NCBI RefSeq assembly: GCF_000166135.1
Contig: NC_014666.1
Span: 5,890,001 to 5,954,000 of the forward strand
Direction of reading: 5' to 3'
Source: Pseudofrankia inefficax
GTDB taxonomy: Bacteria; Actinomycetota; Actinomycetes; Frankiales; Frankiaceae
DNA length: 64,000 nucleotides
Part shown: positions 54,179 through 62,700 of the stretch, in pieces
How the letters are laid out: each line of letters opens with the position of its first letter
Position numbering within the stretch: the first letter of the stretch is position 1
Translations under genes and position numbers: made by a program
The notes under the pieces: generated by a model
The model's database searches: none
What the model saw: the letters and a program-made list of their open reading frames with translations, nothing else
Told to the model about the DNA's origin: nothing

Positions 54179-55201
54179 ATGCCGACGACACTGCTGGTGA
54201 CCGGGGCCGCCGGGTTCATCGGTTCGAACTTCGTGCGCTACTGGCACGCCGAGCACCCCGGAGACCGGGTCATCGGGCTGGACTCGCTGACGTACGCGGG
54301 TCTGCGGGAGAACGTCGCCGACGTGCTGGACGCGTCCGGTGGCCTCGTGACCCTGGTCCACGGGGACATCCGGGACCGGGAGCTGGTCGAGTCGCTGCTG
54401 AGCGAGCACAAGGTCGACACGATCGTGAACTTCGCGGCCGAGTCGCACAACAGCCTGGCGATCCTGCGTCCGGGCGACTTCTTCTCCACGAACGTGATGG
54501 GTGTCCAGAGCCTGCTGGAGGCGGCCCGCACGGTCGGCGTCGGCCGGTTCCACCAGATCTCCACCTGCGAGGTCTACGGCGACCTGGACCTGGACGACCC
54601 GGGCGCTTTCACCGAGGACTCGCCGTACCTGCCGCGCACCCCGTACAACGCGGCGAAGGCCGGCGGTGACCATGCGGTGCGCGCCTACGGCTACACGTAT
54701 GACGTTCCGGTGACGATCACGAACTGCTCGAACAACTACGGGCCGTACCAGTTCCCGGAGAAGGTCATCCCGCTGTTCGTGACCCGGGCGCTGCAGGGCC
54801 AGGAACTGCCCCTGTACGCGTCGACGAAGAACCGGCGTGAGTGGCTGCACGTGATCGACCACTGCCGGGCCATCGAGGCGGTGCTGGAGCGTGGCCGGGT
54901 CGGGGAGACCTACCACGTCGGGTCCGGCGTCGAGGCCGACATCGAGACGATCGCCGACACGATCCTCACCGAACTCGGCCTGCCCGACTCGCTGAAGACG
55001 ATCGTCCCGGACCGCCCGTCGCACGACCGCCGCTACCTGCTCGACTCCAGCAAGCTGCGCACCGAGCTCGACTGGGCCCCCCAGATCGAGTTCACCGACG
55101 GCATGCGCTCCACCATCGCCTGGTTCCGCGACAACGAGTCCTGGTGGCGCCCCCTCCTCGGCCGCTCCCCCGTCCAGGAGACGACCGCTTGGCAGAAGTA
55201 G
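54179..55201 (+). CDS. NAD-dependent sugar-nucleotide dehydratase/epimerase, RmlB-like
   Basis: 340-residue extended SDR. LLVTGAAGFIGSNFVRY, the NAD loop, GLDSLTYAGLRENVADV, TNCSNNYGPYQFPEKVIPLF and DRPSHDRRYLLDSSKLRTEL closely follow dTDP-glucose 4,6-dehydratase. Two signatures differ. The active-site STDEVYG is STCEVYG here (Cys130 replaces the catalytic Asp, Glu131 is kept), and AAESHVDRS is AAESHNSLA. The Tyr156-x3-Lys160 pair is present. The substrate may therefore not be dTDP-glucose. Start uncertain: ATG 54179 is chosen for the standard N-terminus (MPTTLLVTG); ATG 54170 is nine bases upstream. It diverges from the ATP-grasp operon. Confidence 0.82.
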   Translation: MPTTLLVTGAAGFIGSNFVRYWHAEHPGDRVIGLDSLTYAGLRENVADVLDASGGLVTLVHGDIRDRELVESLLSEHKVDTIVNFAAESHNSLAILRPGDFFSTNVMGVQSLLEAARTVGVGRFHQISTCEVYGDLDLDDPGAFTEDSPYLPRTPYNAAKAGGDHAVRAYGYTYDVPVTITNCSNNYGPYQFPEKVIPLFVTRALQGQELPLYASTKNRREWLHVIDHCRAIEAVLERGRVGETYHVGSGVEADIETIADTILTELGLPDSLKTIVPDRPSHDRRYLLDSSKLRTELDWAPQIEFTDGMRSTIAWFRDNESWWRPLLGRSPVQETTAWQK

Positions 55202-55334
55202 GGACCGGGCCGGCCGGTGGGTGGTTCGTCATCCGCCGGCCCGGGGCTGGTCGTCGGCGCGAAAGCCGCCCCTAACCTGCGGGGATGTGTACCGGCGGGG
55301 GCTGGGACACTAGGCTTTGCGGTGTGCCGGAATC

Positions 55335-55379
55335 GCCTGCGTGGACACCGCCTGTGTGGACACCGCCCGGGTGGACGTC
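55335..55379. repeat. Three tandem 15-bp units ending at the glgC start codon
   Basis: GCCTGCGTGGACACC, GCCTGTGTGGACACC and GCCCGGGTGGACGTC at 55335, 55350 and 55365. Each carries an in-frame GTG, and the true start GTG 55380 follows immediately. The GGTGGAC part of the last unit can act as a ribosome binding site. Confidence 0.75.
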
Positions 55380-56621
55380 GTGAGAGCGGCCGGGCCCCGG
55401 GTACTGGGGCTGGTCCTGGCCGGCGGCAAGGGGACGCGGCTGGCGCCGCTGACCGATGACCGGGCCAAACCCGCGGTGCCGTTCGCCGGGCTCTACCGGC
55501 TGATCGACTTCGCGCTGTCCAACCTCGTCAACGCGGGGTACCTGCGGATCGCGGTACTCACCCAGTACAAGAGCCACAGCCTCGACCGGCACATCACCAC
55601 CACGTGGCGGATGAGCACCCTGCTGGGCAACTACATCACCCCGGTGCCGGCGCAGCAGCGCCTCGGCCCGCAGTGGTTCGCCGGCAGCGCGGACGCCATC
55701 CACCAGTCGCTCAACCTGATCTACGACGACGCCCCGGACATCGTCGTCGTCTTCGGCGCCGACCACGTCTACCGGATGGACCCCCGGCAGATGGTCGAGC
55801 AGCACATCGAGACGGGTGCCGGGGTCACGGTGGCGGCGCTGCGGGTGCCGCGCTCGGAGGCGGTCGGGCTCGGCGTGATCCGCCCGGCCCGCGACGGCCG
55901 CACGATCGACGAGTTCCTGGAGAAGCCGGCCGACCCGCCCGGCCTGCCGGACAGCCCGGACGAGACGCTCGCCTCGATGGGCAACTACGTGTTCTCGACG
56001 AAGGTGCTCGTCGACGCCCTGCACGCCGACGCCGCCGACCCGGACAGCGTGCACGACATGGGCGCGAGCATCGTCCCGATGCTGGTGGCCCAGGGCGCGG
56101 CCGGCGTCTACGACTTCACCGAGAACGAGGTGCCCGGCGCCAAGGAACGCGACCGCGGCTACTGGCGCGACGTCGGGACCATCGATGCCTACTACGACGC
56201 CCACATGGACCTGTGCACGCTCGACCCGGTGTTCAACCTGTACAACCCGCACTGGCCGATCCTGACCAGCGTGCCGTCCCTGCCGCCGGCGAAGTTCGTC
56301 CGGGACCTGCCCGGCCGGACCGGCATGGCGGTGGACAGCATCGTCAGCAACGGCGTGATCGTCTCGGGTGGGTCGCTGCGCCGCTCGGTGCTCTCCCCCG
56401 GCGTCCGGGTGAACTCCTGGGCCCAGGTCGAGAACTCCGTCGTGATGAACAACGCGCTGATCGGCCGCCGGTCCGTCGTCCGCGACGCGATCCTCGACAA
56501 GAACGTCATCGTTCCGCCCGGCGCCGAGGTCGGCGTCGACAAGGAGCACGACCGCGCCCGCGGCTACACGGTCAGCCCCGACGGCATCACCGTCGTCGGC
56601 AAGGGCATCACCATCGAGTAG
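55380..56621 (+). CDS. glgC: Glucose-1-phosphate adenylyltransferase
   Basis: 413 residues. It makes ADP-glucose for glycogen and, in actinobacteria, for maltose-1-phosphate formation by GlgM. Seen: [29 protein letters not shown] (nucleotide loop and activator Lys), [44 protein letters not shown] (substrate Lys) and [18 protein letters not shown]. The C-terminal left-handed beta helix ([20 protein letters not shown] and [15 protein letters not shown]) is complete. GTG 55380 was chosen; upstream codons are a repeat. glgM follows 317 bp later on the same strand. Confidence 0.95.
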   Translation: MRAAGPRVLGLVLAGGKGTRLAPLTDDRAKPAVPFAGLYRLIDFALSNLVNAGYLRIAVLTQYKSHSLDRHITTTWRMSTLLGNYITPVPAQQRLGPQWFAGSADAIHQSLNLIYDDAPDIVVVFGADHVYRMDPRQMVEQHIETGAGVTVAALRVPRSEAVGLGVIRPARDGRTIDEFLEKPADPPGLPDSPDETLASMGNYVFSTKVLVDALHADAADPDSVHDMGASIVPMLVAQGAAGVYDFTENEVPGAKERDRGYWRDVGTIDAYYDAHMDLCTLDPVFNLYNPHWPILTSVPSLPPAKFVRDLPGRTGMAVDSIVSNGVIVSGGSLRRSVLSPGVRVNSWAQVENSVVMNNALIGRRSVVRDAILDKNVIVPPGAEVGVDKEHDRARGYTVSPDGITVVGKGITIE

Positions 56622-56644
56622 CCAGGGCCGCCGCCGCCGGCCGC

Positions 56645-56692
56645 CCACGGCCACGGCCACGGCCACGGCCACGGCCACGGCCACGGCCACGG
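56645..56692. repeat. Hexanucleotide microsatellite, (CCACGG) x 8
   Basis: Eight perfect consecutive copies of CCACGG, directly downstream of glgC and two bases before palindrome copy B. Perfect copies imply recent expansion or ongoing length variation. Confidence 0.95.
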
Positions 56693-56694
56693 GA

Positions 56695-56769
56695 TGATCG
56701 CCGTCTTGGCCCTCGTGTGGTTGTTCTCCGGCCCAAATCACGACCACCGGAGGGCCAAAACGGCGATCA
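56695..56769. repeat. Dispersed palindromic repeat, copy B
   Basis: TGATCGCCGTCTTGGCCCTC (56695-56714) pairs with 56750-56769 at 19 of 20 positions around a 35-nt loop. Arms and loop start (TGGTTGTTC versus TGGTCGTTC) match copy A at 51113-51191, showing one repeat family. It lies between glgC and glgM. Confidence 0.85.
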
Positions 56770-56938
56770 ACGCCCGATGGTGCCGGGCTGAGAGCGCCTC
56801 CGATCGCGGGGAGGCCGGGGCACGGCCGGGCTTTCACGCGACGGCGGCGGAGACGGGCCGAGCGGCCGAGACCGTGGCCGGGCCGCGACGTCAGCAGGAT
56901 CACCGACTCAGAACGAGCGAACAGCAGAAGGACCGAGG

Positions 56939-58189
56939 ATGCGCGTCGCGTTGCTGACCAGGGAGTACCCGCCGAACGTCTATGGCGGCGCCGGCGTTCA
57001 CGTCGAGTACCTGGCTCGGGAGCTGGCCCGGCTGGTCGACCTGACCGTCCACGCCGAGGGCGCCCCGAAGGACGCTCCCGGGGACGGGAGCACCGCCGAG
57101 CCCGACGGCCCCGGCTCGCCCGCGGTCCGGTGGCACCGACCGTGGCCAGCGCTCGACGGCGCGAACGACGCGTTGCGGACCTTCTCACTGGACCTCGCGA
57201 TGGCGGCGGCCGCGACCACAGCCGGCGCCCCCACGAGCGCCGGCCTCGGCGACGGCGGCCCGAGCAACAGCAGTCCCGGCGGGGGCGTCGAGCTGGTCCA
57301 TTCGCACACCTGGTACACGAACCTCGCCGGGCATCTGGCCGCGATGCTCGCCGGGGTGCCGCACGTCATGACATCCCACTCGCTGGAGCCCCACCGCCCG
57401 TGGAAGGCGGAGCAGCTCGGCGGTGGCTACCGGCTGTCCTCCTGGGCGGAGAGGACCGCGATCGAGGCGGCGTCCGCGGTCGTGGCCGTAAGCGCCGGCA
57501 TGAGGACCGACATCCTCGACGCCTACCCGAAGGTCGACCCGGCGAAAGTGCACGTCATCCGCAACGGGATCGACACCGAGGAGTACAGCCCGGACCTCGG
57601 CACCGACGTGCTCGAACGGTACGGCGTCGACCCGGGCCGTCCCTCCGTCGTGTTCGTCGGAAGGATCACCCGGCAGAAGGGCGTGCCGGTCCTGCTGCGG
57701 GCGGCGGCCGAGCTGGACCCCCGGGCCCAGCTGGTGCTGTGCGCCGGCGCGCCGGACACCCCCGAGCTGCTGGCCGAGGTCACCGAGCTGGTCGACGGCC
57801 TGAAGGCCCGTCGCGACGGCGTGACCTGGATCTCCGGCATGCTCCAGAAGCCCGAGGTCATCCAGCTGCTCTCGCACGCCTCCCTGTTCGCCTGCCCGTC
57901 GGTGTACGAGCCGCTGGGCATCGTGAACCTTGAGGCGATGGCCTGCGGCGCCGCCGTCGTCGCCTCCCGCGTCGGCGGCATCCCCGAGGTCGTCGACGAC
58001 GGCGTCACCGGCCTGCTGGTCCCGCCGGACGACCCGTCGGCGCTGGCCGCCGCCATGAACACCGTCCTCGCCGACCCGAAGCGCGCCGCCGCGCTGGGAC
58101 GGGCCGGCCGCGACCGCGCGGTGACCGAGTTCGGCTGGGCCGCCATCGCCCGCCAGACCGCCGACCTGTACGAGTCCCTTCTCGGCTGA
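56939..58189 (+). CDS. glgM: ADP-glucose-dependent glycosyltransferase (GlgM / GlgA, GT4-type)
   Basis: 416 residues. MRVALLTREYPPNVYGGAGVHVEYLAREL is the N-terminus of the actinobacterial 'glycogen synthase' whose mycobacterial member (Rv1212c) makes maltose-1-phosphate from ADP-glucose and glucose-1-phosphate. Seen: VHSHTWYTNLAGHLAAML, TSHSLEPHRPWKAEQLGGGY, VHVIRNGIDTEEY, FVGRITRQKGVPVLL and the E-x7-E motif in YEPLGIVNLEAM. An insertion of about 25 residues (GAPTSAGLGDGGPSNSSPGG) interrupts the N-terminal domain. Pairing with glgC supports the assignment; classical GlgA activity is the alternative. ATG 56939 was used. Confidence 0.9.
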   Translation: MRVALLTREYPPNVYGGAGVHVEYLARELARLVDLTVHAEGAPKDAPGDGSTAEPDGPGSPAVRWHRPWPALDGANDALRTFSLDLAMAAAATTAGAPTSAGLGDGGPSNSSPGGGVELVHSHTWYTNLAGHLAAMLAGVPHVMTSHSLEPHRPWKAEQLGGGYRLSSWAERTAIEAASAVVAVSAGMRTDILDAYPKVDPAKVHVIRNGIDTEEYSPDLGTDVLERYGVDPGRPSVVFVGRITRQKGVPVLLRAAAELDPRAQLVLCAGAPDTPELLAEVTELVDGLKARRDGVTWISGMLQKPEVIQLLSHASLFACPSVYEPLGIVNLEAMACGAAVVASRVGGIPEVVDDGVTGLLVPPDDPSALAAAMNTVLADPKRAAALGRAGRDRAVTEFGWAAIARQTADLYESLLG

Positions 58190-58349
58190 CCAGCGCCGCG
58201 GACCGGGCATGAACCCCAGCGAGCCAAGAATCTTGTAACTCCGTGTTTGCCCGTCACTACCAGAGGTATCTACACGGAGCCGCTGAGGGCGATGCCGGAG
58301 CAGGACGGGGGAAAGACCGTCAGGCACCGGGAAAGTCGTTCCCGGCAGC

Positions 58350-58383
58350 GAAAAGCCCGGACGAAGTTCTGTCCGGGCTTTTC
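58350..58383. terminator. Perfect hairpin in the left arm, probable glgM terminator
   Basis: GAAAAGCCCGGAC / GTCCGGGCTTTTC: a 13-bp stem with an 8-nt loop, A-rich on one side and T-rich on the other, so able to act on both strands. It is 160 bp after glgM. The right arm has the equivalent, AAGAAGCCCGG / CCGGGCTTCTT, at 58755-58788. Confidence 0.75.
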
Positions 58384-58460
58384 AGCACTCTGGCGCGGCC
58401 TGCCCGCTCCTGGGCGCGGCCCCGGACGCGATCGCGCCGTGCCCGACGCCCACCAACTCC

Positions 58461-58507
58461 CCTGCGCATCCGGTGATCAAGAATGCCGTGATCACCGGAT
58501 GCGCAGG
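58461..58507. repeat. Perfect 19-bp palindrome with 9-nt loop
   Basis: CCTGCGCATCCGGTGATCA and its exact complement flank AGAATGCCG. It sits at the left end of the central segment of the composite element and shares its outer half with the 16-bp inverted repeat 58453-58468 / 58605-58620, so two alternative foldings are possible. Confidence 0.9.
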
Positions 58508-59052
58508 CAAAACGGCGTTCGATACCCCAATTTGTCGCCTCTGTCTCTGCGCAGTTCTCGATCAAGGTGCGACAGCTGGGGCGGGCAACCGGATGCTCGG
58601 CTCCTGCGCAGGGGAGTTGGCGCCTTGGATTGGGTGGGACGGCGCCGGGGGCTGGGCGCAGTGTGGACAGGCGGTCCGCCGGGCAGCTCCGGCGTTCCAC
58701 GGGGAGCGGCGGGCGACCCCGGGCCACCCAGCCGACGACCTCGTCCGGGACGCTAAGAAGCCCGGACAGAACCTCGCCCGGGCTTCTTCACCGCTGGGAA
58801 CGACTTTCCCGTTGCCTGACAGTCTTTCCCGTCCTGCTCCGGCATCGCTCTCAGCGGCATGGACTAGATACCTCCAGTAGCGACGACCAAACCTGCGGTC
58901 ACCAGATCCTCCGACGCGCGGCGGATCCTGTCGGGTCCGAAAGAGCCCAAAGGCTCCGAGGAGGATATGCCGCACAGTCAGATGCACGTGCATACGGGCG
59001 AGCATCTGCGCGGGATATCCGACCAGTGAAGGTCGCTACCTGTGGGGGCAGC

Positions 59053-59250
59053 ATGTCCACCGAACGCTCGGTCCACCGCCTTCGCCTCGCGCTGGGGGTC
59101 CTGATCGCGCTTGTCGTCGCGCTGGTGGCCGGCATCCTGGCTCGCGCCAACAACACGACGGTGCCGGGCGCGATCCTCTACGGCCTCGGCGCCTTCGGGG
59201 GCGCGACGAGCCTGGCGCTCGCCGTCCTGGAGTCACTGGAACGCCCCTGA
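59053..59250 (+). CDS. Small two-helix membrane protein
   Basis: 65 residues: MSTERSVHRLRLALGVLIAL begins a basic N-terminus followed by helix 1 (LGVLIALVVALVAGILA) and, after RANNTTVPGA, helix 2 (ILYGLGAFGGATSLALAVLE). The hydrophobic pattern and positive-inside charge support a real gene although it is short. ATG 59053 has GGGGG about 5 bases upstream. It stands alone between the palindromic element and the suf terminator. The function is unknown. Confidence 0.6.
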   Translation: MSTERSVHRLRLALGVLIALVVALVAGILARANNTTVPGAILYGLGAFGGATSLALAVLESLERP

Positions 59251-59257
59251 GAACGGC

Positions 59258-59286
59258 GATGGCCCAGCCGGTTCGACTGGGCCATC
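59258..59286. terminator. Bidirectional hairpin ending the suf operon and the small membrane gene
   Basis: Perfect 10-bp inverted repeat GATGGCCCAG / CTGGGCCATC with a 9-nt loop, centred in the 52 bp between convergent stops (59250 plus, 59303 minus). Confidence 0.75.
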
Positions 59287-59302
59287 CGCGAGTGGGGCGC
59301 GA

Positions 59303-59776
59303 TCAGACGTTGAAGCCGAGGGCGCGCAGCTGCTCGCGGCCGTCTTCGGTGATCTTGTCGGGGCCCCACGGGGGAAGCCAGACCCAGTTGAGGACGATGT
59401 CGGCGACCAGACCGTCGGGGCCGTCGACGAGCGCGCTGCGGGCCTGGTCCTCGATCACGTCGGTGAGCGGGCAGGCCGCGGACGTCAGCGTCATGTCGAT
59501 CGTCGCCACGTTCGCGTCCGAGACGTCGATGCCGTAGACGAGGCCGAGGTCGACGACGTTGATGCCGAGCTCGGGGTCGACGACATCACGCATCGCCTCC
59601 TCGATGTCCTCGATCGCCGCCTTCTCGACCGGCGGCGTGGTGGTCGTCGGCTGGGCGGCCGGAAGGTCGGTCGCCGGAAGGTCGGTGGCCGGCGCCGAGG
59701 CCGTCACGCTCTCGGGCAGGGCCGCGTCCTCGCCCAGGCCCGGCTCGATGGTGTCGGTCTGGATGCTGTCGGTCAT
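59303..59776 (-). CDS. sufT: SUF system MIP18-family protein
   Basis: 157 residues. The DUF59/MIP18 domain occupies the last 100: IEDIEEAMRDVVDPELGINVVDLGL, DMTLTSAACPLTDVIEDQ with the conserved Cys, and VLNWVWLPPWGPDKITEDGR. SufT is an accessory factor for Fe-S cluster maturation. The first 50 residues are an acidic Thr/Pro/Ala leader (ATDLPATDLPAAQPTTTTPP), longer than usual. ATG 59776 overlaps the sufU stop by 4 bp (ATGA). It is the last gene of the operon, followed by a hairpin. Confidence 0.92.
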   Translation of the reverse strand: MTDSIQTDTIEPGLGEDAALPESVTASAPATDLPATDLPAAQPTTTTPPVEKAAIEDIEEAMRDVVDPELGINVVDLGLVYGIDVSDANVATIDMTLTSAACPLTDVIEDQARSALVDGPDGLVADIVLNWVWLPPWGPDKITEDGREQLRALGFNV

Positions 59777-60270
59777 GCCTGCTTCTCCTGCTCGGGAACG
59801 GAAGTGCCGGGCACGGGTGTCGCCACGGGCGCCGGACTGTCCACGACCTGGGAGGTCGCGTCCTTCCAGGCCATCCAGCTCAGCAGCGCGCATTTCACCC
59901 GGGCGGGGTATTTCGACACACCGGCGAAGGCGACCGCGTCCTCCAGGACGTCCTCGTCCGGTTCGAGCGTCCCGCGGGACTGCATGAGCGTCAGGAACTC
60001 GCGTTCGAGCGCCATCGCGTCCTCGACGCTCTTGCCGATCACCAGCTCGGCCATCACGCTCGCCGAGGCCTGGCTGATCGAACAGCCCTCGCCCTCGTAC
60101 GAGACGTCCGCGACCTGGTCGTCGACGATCTTCACCCGCAGGGTCACCTCGTCGCCACACGTCGGGTTGACGTGGTGCACCTCGGCGTCGAACGGCTCAC
60201 GCAGCCCGCGGTGGAGCGGGTGGCGGTAGTGGTCCAGGATGATCTCCTGGTACATGGAGTCCAGCTTCAC
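59773..60270 (-). CDS. sufU: SUF sulfur-transfer protein SufU
   Basis: 165 residues. It is a zinc-dependent sulfur-transfer partner of SufS in actinobacteria and Firmicutes. Seen: YQEIILDHYRHPLHRG, the three metal/sulfur cysteines in NPTCGDEV, EGEGCSIS and ARVKCALL, and the conserved Asp in CGDE. GTG 60270 overlaps the sufS stop by 4 bp (GTGA), with an AAGGAGG box inside sufS; ATG 60255 is the alternative. The C-terminal 25 residues are a variable Pro/Val-rich extension. Confidence 0.93.
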   Translation of the reverse strand: MKLDSMYQEIILDHYRHPLHRGLREPFDAEVHHVNPTCGDEVTLRVKIVDDQVADVSYEGEGCSISQASASVMAELVIGKSVEDAMALEREFLTLMQSRGTLEPDEDVLEDAVAFAGVSKYPARVKCALLSWMAWKDATSQVVDSPAPVATPVPGTSVPEQEKQA

Positions 60271-61579
60271 GCTTCGAAGAACCTCCTTACCCCCGCAAGA
60301 CCTTCCACCAGCGCGTCGATCTCGCCGGTGGTCGTGTAGAGGGCGAACGACGCCCGCGTGGTCGCGGGGACGCCGTAGCGCAGGCACACCGGGCGGGCGC
60401 AGTGGTGGCCGACGCGCACGGCGATGCCCTGCTCGTCGAGGACCTGGCCGACGTCGTGCGGGTGGATCGGCCGCCCGTCCTTGCCGGCCAGCAGGAACGA
60501 GATCGCCGCGCCGCGCTCGACGGCCGTCGTCGGGCCGATGATCCGCAGTCCGGGCACCTCGGCGAGCGCGCCCAGGGCGTACGACGTCAGCGCGTGCTCG
60601 TGGGCGGCGACGGCGGCCATCCCGCCGGGAAGCCCGGTCAGGTAGTCGACGGCCGCGCCGAGCCCGACCGCCTGGGCGATCATCGGGGTGCCGGCCTCGA
60701 AGCGGTGCGGCGGGACGGCGTAGGTCGTCGCCTCCATCGTGACCAGCTCGATCATCTCGCCGCCGCCGAGGAACGGCGGCATGACCTCGAGCAGCTCGTG
60801 GCGGCCCCAGAGCACGCCGATGCCGGTCGGCGCGCACATCTTGTGCCCGGTGAACGCGAGGAAGTCGACGCCGAGCGCGGTCACGTCGACCGGCAGGTGC
60901 GGGACGGACTGGGAGGCGTCGAGCACGGTCAGCGCGCCGACCTCGCGGGCCCGCGCGACGATCGCCGCGACCGGGTTGACCGTGCCGAGGATGTTCGACT
61001 GGTGGACGAACGAGACCACCCTGGTCCGGGGGTTGACGATCTCGTCGAGGTTCGACAGGTCGAGCCGGCCGTCGTCGGTGAGGCCGAGCCAGCGCAGCGT
61101 CGCCCCGGTCCGCTGGCACAGCATCTGCCAGGGCACCAGGTTCGAGTGGTGCTCCATCTCGGTGACGACGACCTCGTCGCCGGGGCCGAGCCGGAAGCGC
61201 TCGGCCTCCGCGCCGAGCGCCGCCGCGTTGCTGAACGCGTAGGCGACCAGGTTCAGCGCCTCGGTCGAGTTCTTGGTGAAGACGACCTCGTGGCGGTCCG
61301 GCGCCCCGATGAAGGCAGCGACCTTGTCCCGGGCGGCCTCGTAGAGCGCGGTCGCCTCCTCGGCGAGCACGTGGATACCGCGGTGCACGTTGGCGTTGTG
61401 CAGCTCGTAGTAGTCACGCTCGGCGTCGAGCACCGCGCGCGGCTTCTGCGAGGTGGCCGCGTTGTCCAGGTAGACGAGCGGCCTGTCGCCGTGCAGGACC
61501 CGGTCAAGGATCGGGAAGTCCTTGCGGACCAGCTCGATGTCGTAGCTGGCACCGTCGTAGCCGGCGCGGTCAGAGCTGC

Positions 61580-61583
<4 letters not shown>
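60267..61583 (-). CDS. sufS: Cysteine desulfurase SufS
   Basis: 438 residues. A PLP enzyme that releases sulfur from cysteine as a persulfide for Fe-S assembly. Seen: VYLDNAATSQKPRAVLDAE, HNANVHRGIHVLAEEAT, TEALNLVAYAF, EMEHHSNLVPWQ, LDASQSVPHLPVDV, the PLP lysine in FTGHKMCAPTGIG and the catalytic loop cysteine in VGHHCARPVC. This is the group II (SufS/CsdB) arrangement. ATG 61583 overlaps the sufC stop by 4 bp (ATGA). It is paired with SufU downstream. Confidence 0.96.
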
Positions 61584-62347
<764 letters not shown>

Positions 62348-62358
62348 CGGTCAGGTCC

Positions 62359-62700
62359 TCACTTCTGCTCAGCCGCGGCGAGGTCGACGTAGACGTCGCC
62401 GCTCTCGATGGTCACGGGGTAGGTCGGCACCGGGTCGATGGCCGGCAGACAGGTCGGCTTGCCGCTCTCCAGGTCGAACTGGGAGCCGTGCAGCCAACAC
62501 TCGATCTTGCCGTCCTCGACCTCGCCGTCCGAGAGCCGGACGTCCTGGTGCGAGCACTCGTCCCGCAGCGCGTACACGTTTCCGCCGGTCAGCGCGACGC
62601 ACACCGGCGTCGGCTCGTCCTGCCCCGGCACGTCCAGCTCGACACCCAGCGCCGAGCCTTCTCCCAGCTCCGCCAGTGCGCAGACCCGTTGGAGGGTCAT
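62359..62700 (-). CDS. Rieske-type [2Fe-2S] ferredoxin in the suf operon
   Basis: 113 residues. Rieske cluster ligands are in DECSHQDVRLSDG (Cys, His) and CWLHGSQFDLESG (Cys, His). It belongs to the bacterial small Rieske ferredoxins ('non-haem iron oxygenase ferredoxin subunit') that are standard inhabitants of actinobacterial suf operons between sufD and sufC. The role is presumably electron supply or cluster handling, but this is unproven. ATG 62700 overlaps the sufD stop by 4 bp (ATGA). Confidence 0.92.
   Translation of the reverse strand: MTLQRVCALAELGEGSALGVELDVPGQDEPTPVCVALTGGNVYALRDECSHQDVRLSDGEVEDGKIECWLHGSQFDLESGKPTCLPAIDPVPTYPVTIESGDVYVDLAAAEQK

Larger units (their letters stand above)
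56622..56938. other. 317-bp glgC-glgM spacer filled by repeats
   Basis: It contains the hexanucleotide array at 56645-56692 and palindrome copy B at 56695-56769, then about 170 bp leading into glgM with AAGGAC and GAGG just before its ATG. No gene is seen. Confidence 0.7.
58256..58881. repeat. Composite inverted-repeat element with about 130-nt arms
   Basis: Left arm 58256-58386 and right arm 58752-58881 are inverted copies, about 84% identical by eye, with one 2-nt gap (the run GCGATGCCGGAGCAGGACGG is shared exactly). The 365-bp centre holds a perfect 19-bp inverted repeat (58461-58479 and 58489-58507) and an exact 16-bp inverted repeat (58453-58468 and 58605-58620). No transposase, no flanking target duplication recognised. 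Size and symmetry are MITE-like, but a structured RNA or duplicated terminator cassette are alternatives. Confidence 0.75.
58190..59052. other. 863-bp gene-free region dominated by a complex palindromic element
   Basis: The region between glgM and the small membrane-protein gene. Positions 58256-58881 form one structure (outer inverted arms, two hairpins, a 19-bp palindrome and a 16-bp inverted repeat), annotated separately. Open frames on both strands are matched by homologous but frame-shifted copies in the opposite arm, which argues against coding. The last 170 bp carry the promoter region for 59053. Confidence 0.7.

Noticed and set aside
52148-55024. A longer ATP-grasp protein starting near 55024
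   Set aside because: The upstream frame runs antisense through the RmlB-like gene and lacks homology; conserved sequence begins at residue ADLFEGY (53923).
58243-58756. Possible small proteins in the composite palindromic element
   Set aside because: Similar peptide strings occur in both arms but an indel shifts the frame, and ORF ends are not conserved. Nucleotide-level symmetry explains the similarity better.
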